Of a stretch of 22,562 bases of DNA, positions 20,642-22,562 are shown in pieces; the first letter of the stretch is position 1, and each line of letters opens with the position of its first letter. Origin of the DNA: ZC4RG30 sp964396335 (GTDB taxonomy: Bacteria; Pseudomonadota; Gammaproteobacteria; Steroidobacterales; Steroidobacteraceae). The stretch spans positions 1-22,562 of the forward strand of contig CAYNEX010000036.1 of assembly GCA_964396335.1 (NCBI GenBank), read 5' to 3'. A program made the translations under genes and the position numbers. Below the pieces are notes generated by a model. The model worked only from the letters and a program-made list of their open reading frames with translations, ran no database searches and was not told where the DNA came from.

Positions 20642-22562
20642 TGTCTCAGACTGCACAGAACGGCGTTTCCCGCCGCAAGTTCCTCACCGCGACCGCCGCC
20701 ATCGGCGGTGGCCTGATGCTCGACTTCAGCCTGCCCGCCTACGCCGTCACCGGCGGCAAGGGTTCGGCCACGCTGAATGCGTACATCTGGATCATGCCGA
20801 ACGGTGAGACGCACATCGTCAACAAGAACCCGGAGATCGGCCAGGGCATCAAGACCGCCTTCCCGCAGATCATCGCGGAAGAGCTGGACGTGGCCTGGAA
20901 GGACGTCCGCGCCGAAGACGCCGAGGTCGATCCGGTGCGCTACGGCGGGCAGTTCGCCGGCGGTTCGATGTCGATCCCGATGAACTACGACACGCTGCGC
21001 CGCATGGGCGCCTCCGCCCGCTACATGCTGGTGGCGGCTGCCGCGCGCTCGTGGGGCGTTCCGGCCGACCAGCTGGAAACCTCCGAAGGTGTGGTCTATC
21101 ACCGCGCCAGCAACCGCCAGGCGACCTATGGCTCGCTGGCCGCTGCCGCCGCGCGCATCACGCCGCCGGATCCGGCCTCGCTGAAGCTGAAAGACCCGAA
21201 GGACTTCAAGATCATCGGCCAGCCGCTCGGCGGCGTGGACAGCCCGCGCATCGTGCAGGGCGAGCCGATCTTCGGCATCGACGTGACCGTGCCGGGCATG
21301 AAATATGCCGTGTACGAGAAGTGCCCGGTATTCAACGGCAAGTTCGTCAGCGGCAACCTCGATGAGATCCGCGCGCTGCCGGGCATCCGCGGCGTGTATG
21401 TCATCAAGGGCAATGTCACCGAGCTCGACGCCGGCCTCTTCAACGGCCTCACCGATGGCGTGGCCATCGTGGCCGACAAGTGGCACCAGGCCAACCGTGC
21501 CCTCGCCAAGCTGAAGGTGCAGTGGGACGGCGGCGAGACCGCCAAGCGTTCCACCCAGGGCTTCATCGAGCAGGCCGCGAAGTTCGCGCAGGGCAAGCCG
21601 GCCGAGACCGTGAAGGCCGAAGGTGACGTGGACGCCGCGCTGAAGAACGCCGCCAAGGTGCTCGAGGCGCGCTACGAAGTGCCCTTCGTCAACCACTCGG
21701 CGCTCGAGCCGATGAACACCACCGTGTCGATCAAGAACGGCAAGGTGGAAATCTGGTCGCCGACGCAGATGCCGGGCGGCGGCAAGACCGCCGTGGCCAA
21801 GCTGCTGGGCGTTCCCGAAAGCGACATCACTCTGCACGTGACGCGCAACGGTGGCGGCTTCGGTCGCCGCCTCTCGAACGACTACATGGTCGAGGCGGCC
21901 GCGATTGCCAAGGCGCATGGCGAGCCGATCAAGCTGCTGCGCAACCGCAGGCAGGACGTGCAGCACGGCACCTTCCGCGCCGGCGGCTTCCACCACTTCA
22001 AGGCCGGCCTCGACGCGCAGGGCAAGCTGATCGCCTTCCGCGATCACTTCGTGACCTACTCGAACAGCGGCAAGGTGGCCGGTTCCGCCAACCTCGGCGC
22101 CAGCGAATTCCCGGCCGGCTATGTGCCGAACCTGGATCTCGGCTTCTCGATGGTGCCGCTGGATGTGCCCACCGGCCCGATGCGCGCGCCGGGCAGCAAC
22201 ACGCTGGCGTTCGCGTTCCAGTCGTTCCTCGACGAGATGGCCGTGGCCGCCGGCAAGGATCCGCTGCAGTTCCAGCTCGACCTGCTCGGCCCGCCGCGCA
22301 AGCCGGAAGTCTCGATGGGCTTCGGCGGCCCGTCGGCGGGCTTCGACAACGGCCGCATGGCCGGCGTGCTGAAGGCCGCGGCCGAGATGGCCGGCTGGGG
22401 CAAGAAGAAGCTGCCGAAGGGCACCGGCATGGGCATCGCCGGCTACTTCAGCCACCAGGGCTACTTCGCCGAGGTGGTGCAGGCTTCGGTGAGCCCGAAG
22501 ACCGGCGAAGTGCGCGTCGAGAAGGTGTGGGTGGCCGGTGACGTGGGTCGCCAGATCGTCAA
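20641..22562 (+). CDS. Molybdopterin-binding large subunit, xanthine-dehydrogenase family (IorB/aldehyde dehydrogenase type), cut by window edge
   Basis: About 640 residues are visible of the usual ~730-750; the frame is open to the last base. A Tat signal starts the protein (MSQTAQNGVSRRKFLTATAA, Arg11-Arg12). Family features include NKNPEIGQGIKTAFPQIIAE, the GGS segment near residue 105, ALEPMNTTVSI, MPGGGKTAVAKLLGV, the cofactor loop GGGFGRRLSND (about residue 405) and APGSNTLAFAFQSFLDEMA. These enzymes hydroxylate N-heterocycles or oxidise aldehydes using a molybdenum-cytosine-dinucleotide cofactor. The substrate cannot be told from sequence. Translation is coupled to the 2Fe-2S gene (TGATG). 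The Tat signal, together with the divergent anchored tri-haem cytochrome, argues for a periplasmic enzyme feeding the respiratory chain. Confidence 0.95.
   Translation, partial: MSQTAQNGVSRRKFLTATAAIGGGLMLDFSLPAYAVTGGKGSATLNAYIWIMPNGETHIVNKNPEIGQGIKTAFPQIIAEELDVAWKDVRAEDAEVDPVRYGGQFAGGSMSIPMNYDTLRRMGASARYMLVAAAARSWGVPADQLETSEGVVYHRASNRQATYGSLAAAAARITPPDPASLKLKDPKDFKIIGQPLGGVDSPRIVQGEPIFGIDVTVPGMKYAVYEKCPVFNGKFVSGNLDEIRALPGIRGVYVIKGNVTELDAGLFNGLTDGVAIVADKWHQANRALAKLKVQWDGGETAKRSTQGFIEQAAKFAQGKPAETVKAEGDVDAALKNAAKVLEARYEVPFVNHSALEPMNTTVSIKNGKVEIWSPTQMPGGGKTAVAKLLGVPESDITLHVTRNGGGFGRRLSNDYMVEAAAIAKAHGEPIKLLRNRRQDVQHGTFRAGGFHHFKAGLDAQGKLIAFRDHFVTYSNSGKVAGSANLGASEFPAGYVPNLDLGFSMVPLDVPTGPMRAPGSNTLAFAFQSFLDEMAVAAGKDPLQFQLDLLGPPRKPEVSMGFGGPSAGFDNGRMAGVLKAAAEMAGWGKKKLPKGTGMGIAGYFSHQGYFAEVVQASVSPKTGEVRVEKVWVAGDVGRQIV

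Noticed and set aside
20569..22455. Long minus-strand open frame (628 codons) opposite the molybdopterin subunit
   Set aside because: The composition is typical of an antisense shadow (His/Val/Glu/Gly repeats), while the plus strand encodes a clear xanthine-dehydrogenase-family protein.

Overview
The window is GC-rich, gene-dense DNA from a Gram-negative bacterium. Tat signals, lipoboxes, a TonB-dependent receptor, outer-membrane barrels, a proteobacterial YceH (DUF480) protein and a large DUF349 protein together suggest a gammaproteobacterium, most likely of the Xanthomonadales/Lysobacterales type. That placement is an inference from gene content, because there is no rRNA or marker gene here. 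A run of exactly 100 N (4886-4985) marks a scaffold gap, so this is draft assembly. I see no tRNA, rRNA, CRISPR array, insertion sequence or phage gene. No gene-free stretch exceeds 300 bases; the longest is the 240-base divergent region at 19919-20158.

Layout, left to right. (1) 1-1301: the start of ilvD (dihydroxy-acid dehydratase, minus strand, cut by the window edge), divergent from a LysR-type regulator. Three helically phased CCATATGG-type repeats lie between them. (2) 1311-3076: a minus-strand pair of lipoproteins, a small Cys-containing one coupled by ATGA overlap to a serine beta-lactamase/esterase-family hydrolase. (3) 3244-4425: a Tat-exported ferritin-like protein related to the VioB iminophenyl-pyruvate dimer synthase domain, converging on an unknown protein whose N-terminus may be lost in the gap. 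(4) 5021-9718: YceH, a secreted DUF8021/NTF2-like protein, a periplasmic Cu/Zn superoxide dismutase, and a DUF349 coiled-coil protein. (5) 9893-16915: a tight four-gene operon, described below. (6) 16951-18400: a small outer-membrane beta-barrel, converging on a siderophore-interacting (ferric reductase) protein with a TTG start. (7) 18587-22562: a tri-haem cytochrome c divergent from the 2Fe-2S and molybdopterin subunits of an isoquinoline-oxidoreductase/aldehyde-dehydrogenase-type molybdenum hydroxylase. The cytochrome is the plausible electron acceptor of that periplasmic enzyme. The large subunit runs off the right edge.

The most interesting system is the operon at 9893-16915. It encodes a TonB-dependent receptor, a periplasmic YfiR-family (DUF4154) protein, a CHASE8-HAMP hybrid histidine kinase (HisKA-HATPase-REC-Hpt), and a REC-PAS-GGDEF-EAL protein. 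Spacings are +5, -4 and -4 nt. In the known YfiBNR system, YfiR represses a diguanylate cyclase (YfiN/TpbB) that carries the same TM-CHASE8-TM-HAMP sensor. Here that sensor is joined to a complete His-Asp-His phosphorelay, and the c-di-GMP enzyme is a separate response regulator. Its GGDEF motif is degenerate (GGDAF) while its EAL residues are intact, so the predicted output is c-di-GMP hydrolysis. No YfiB is present in the window; the TonB-dependent receptor occupies the outer-membrane position.
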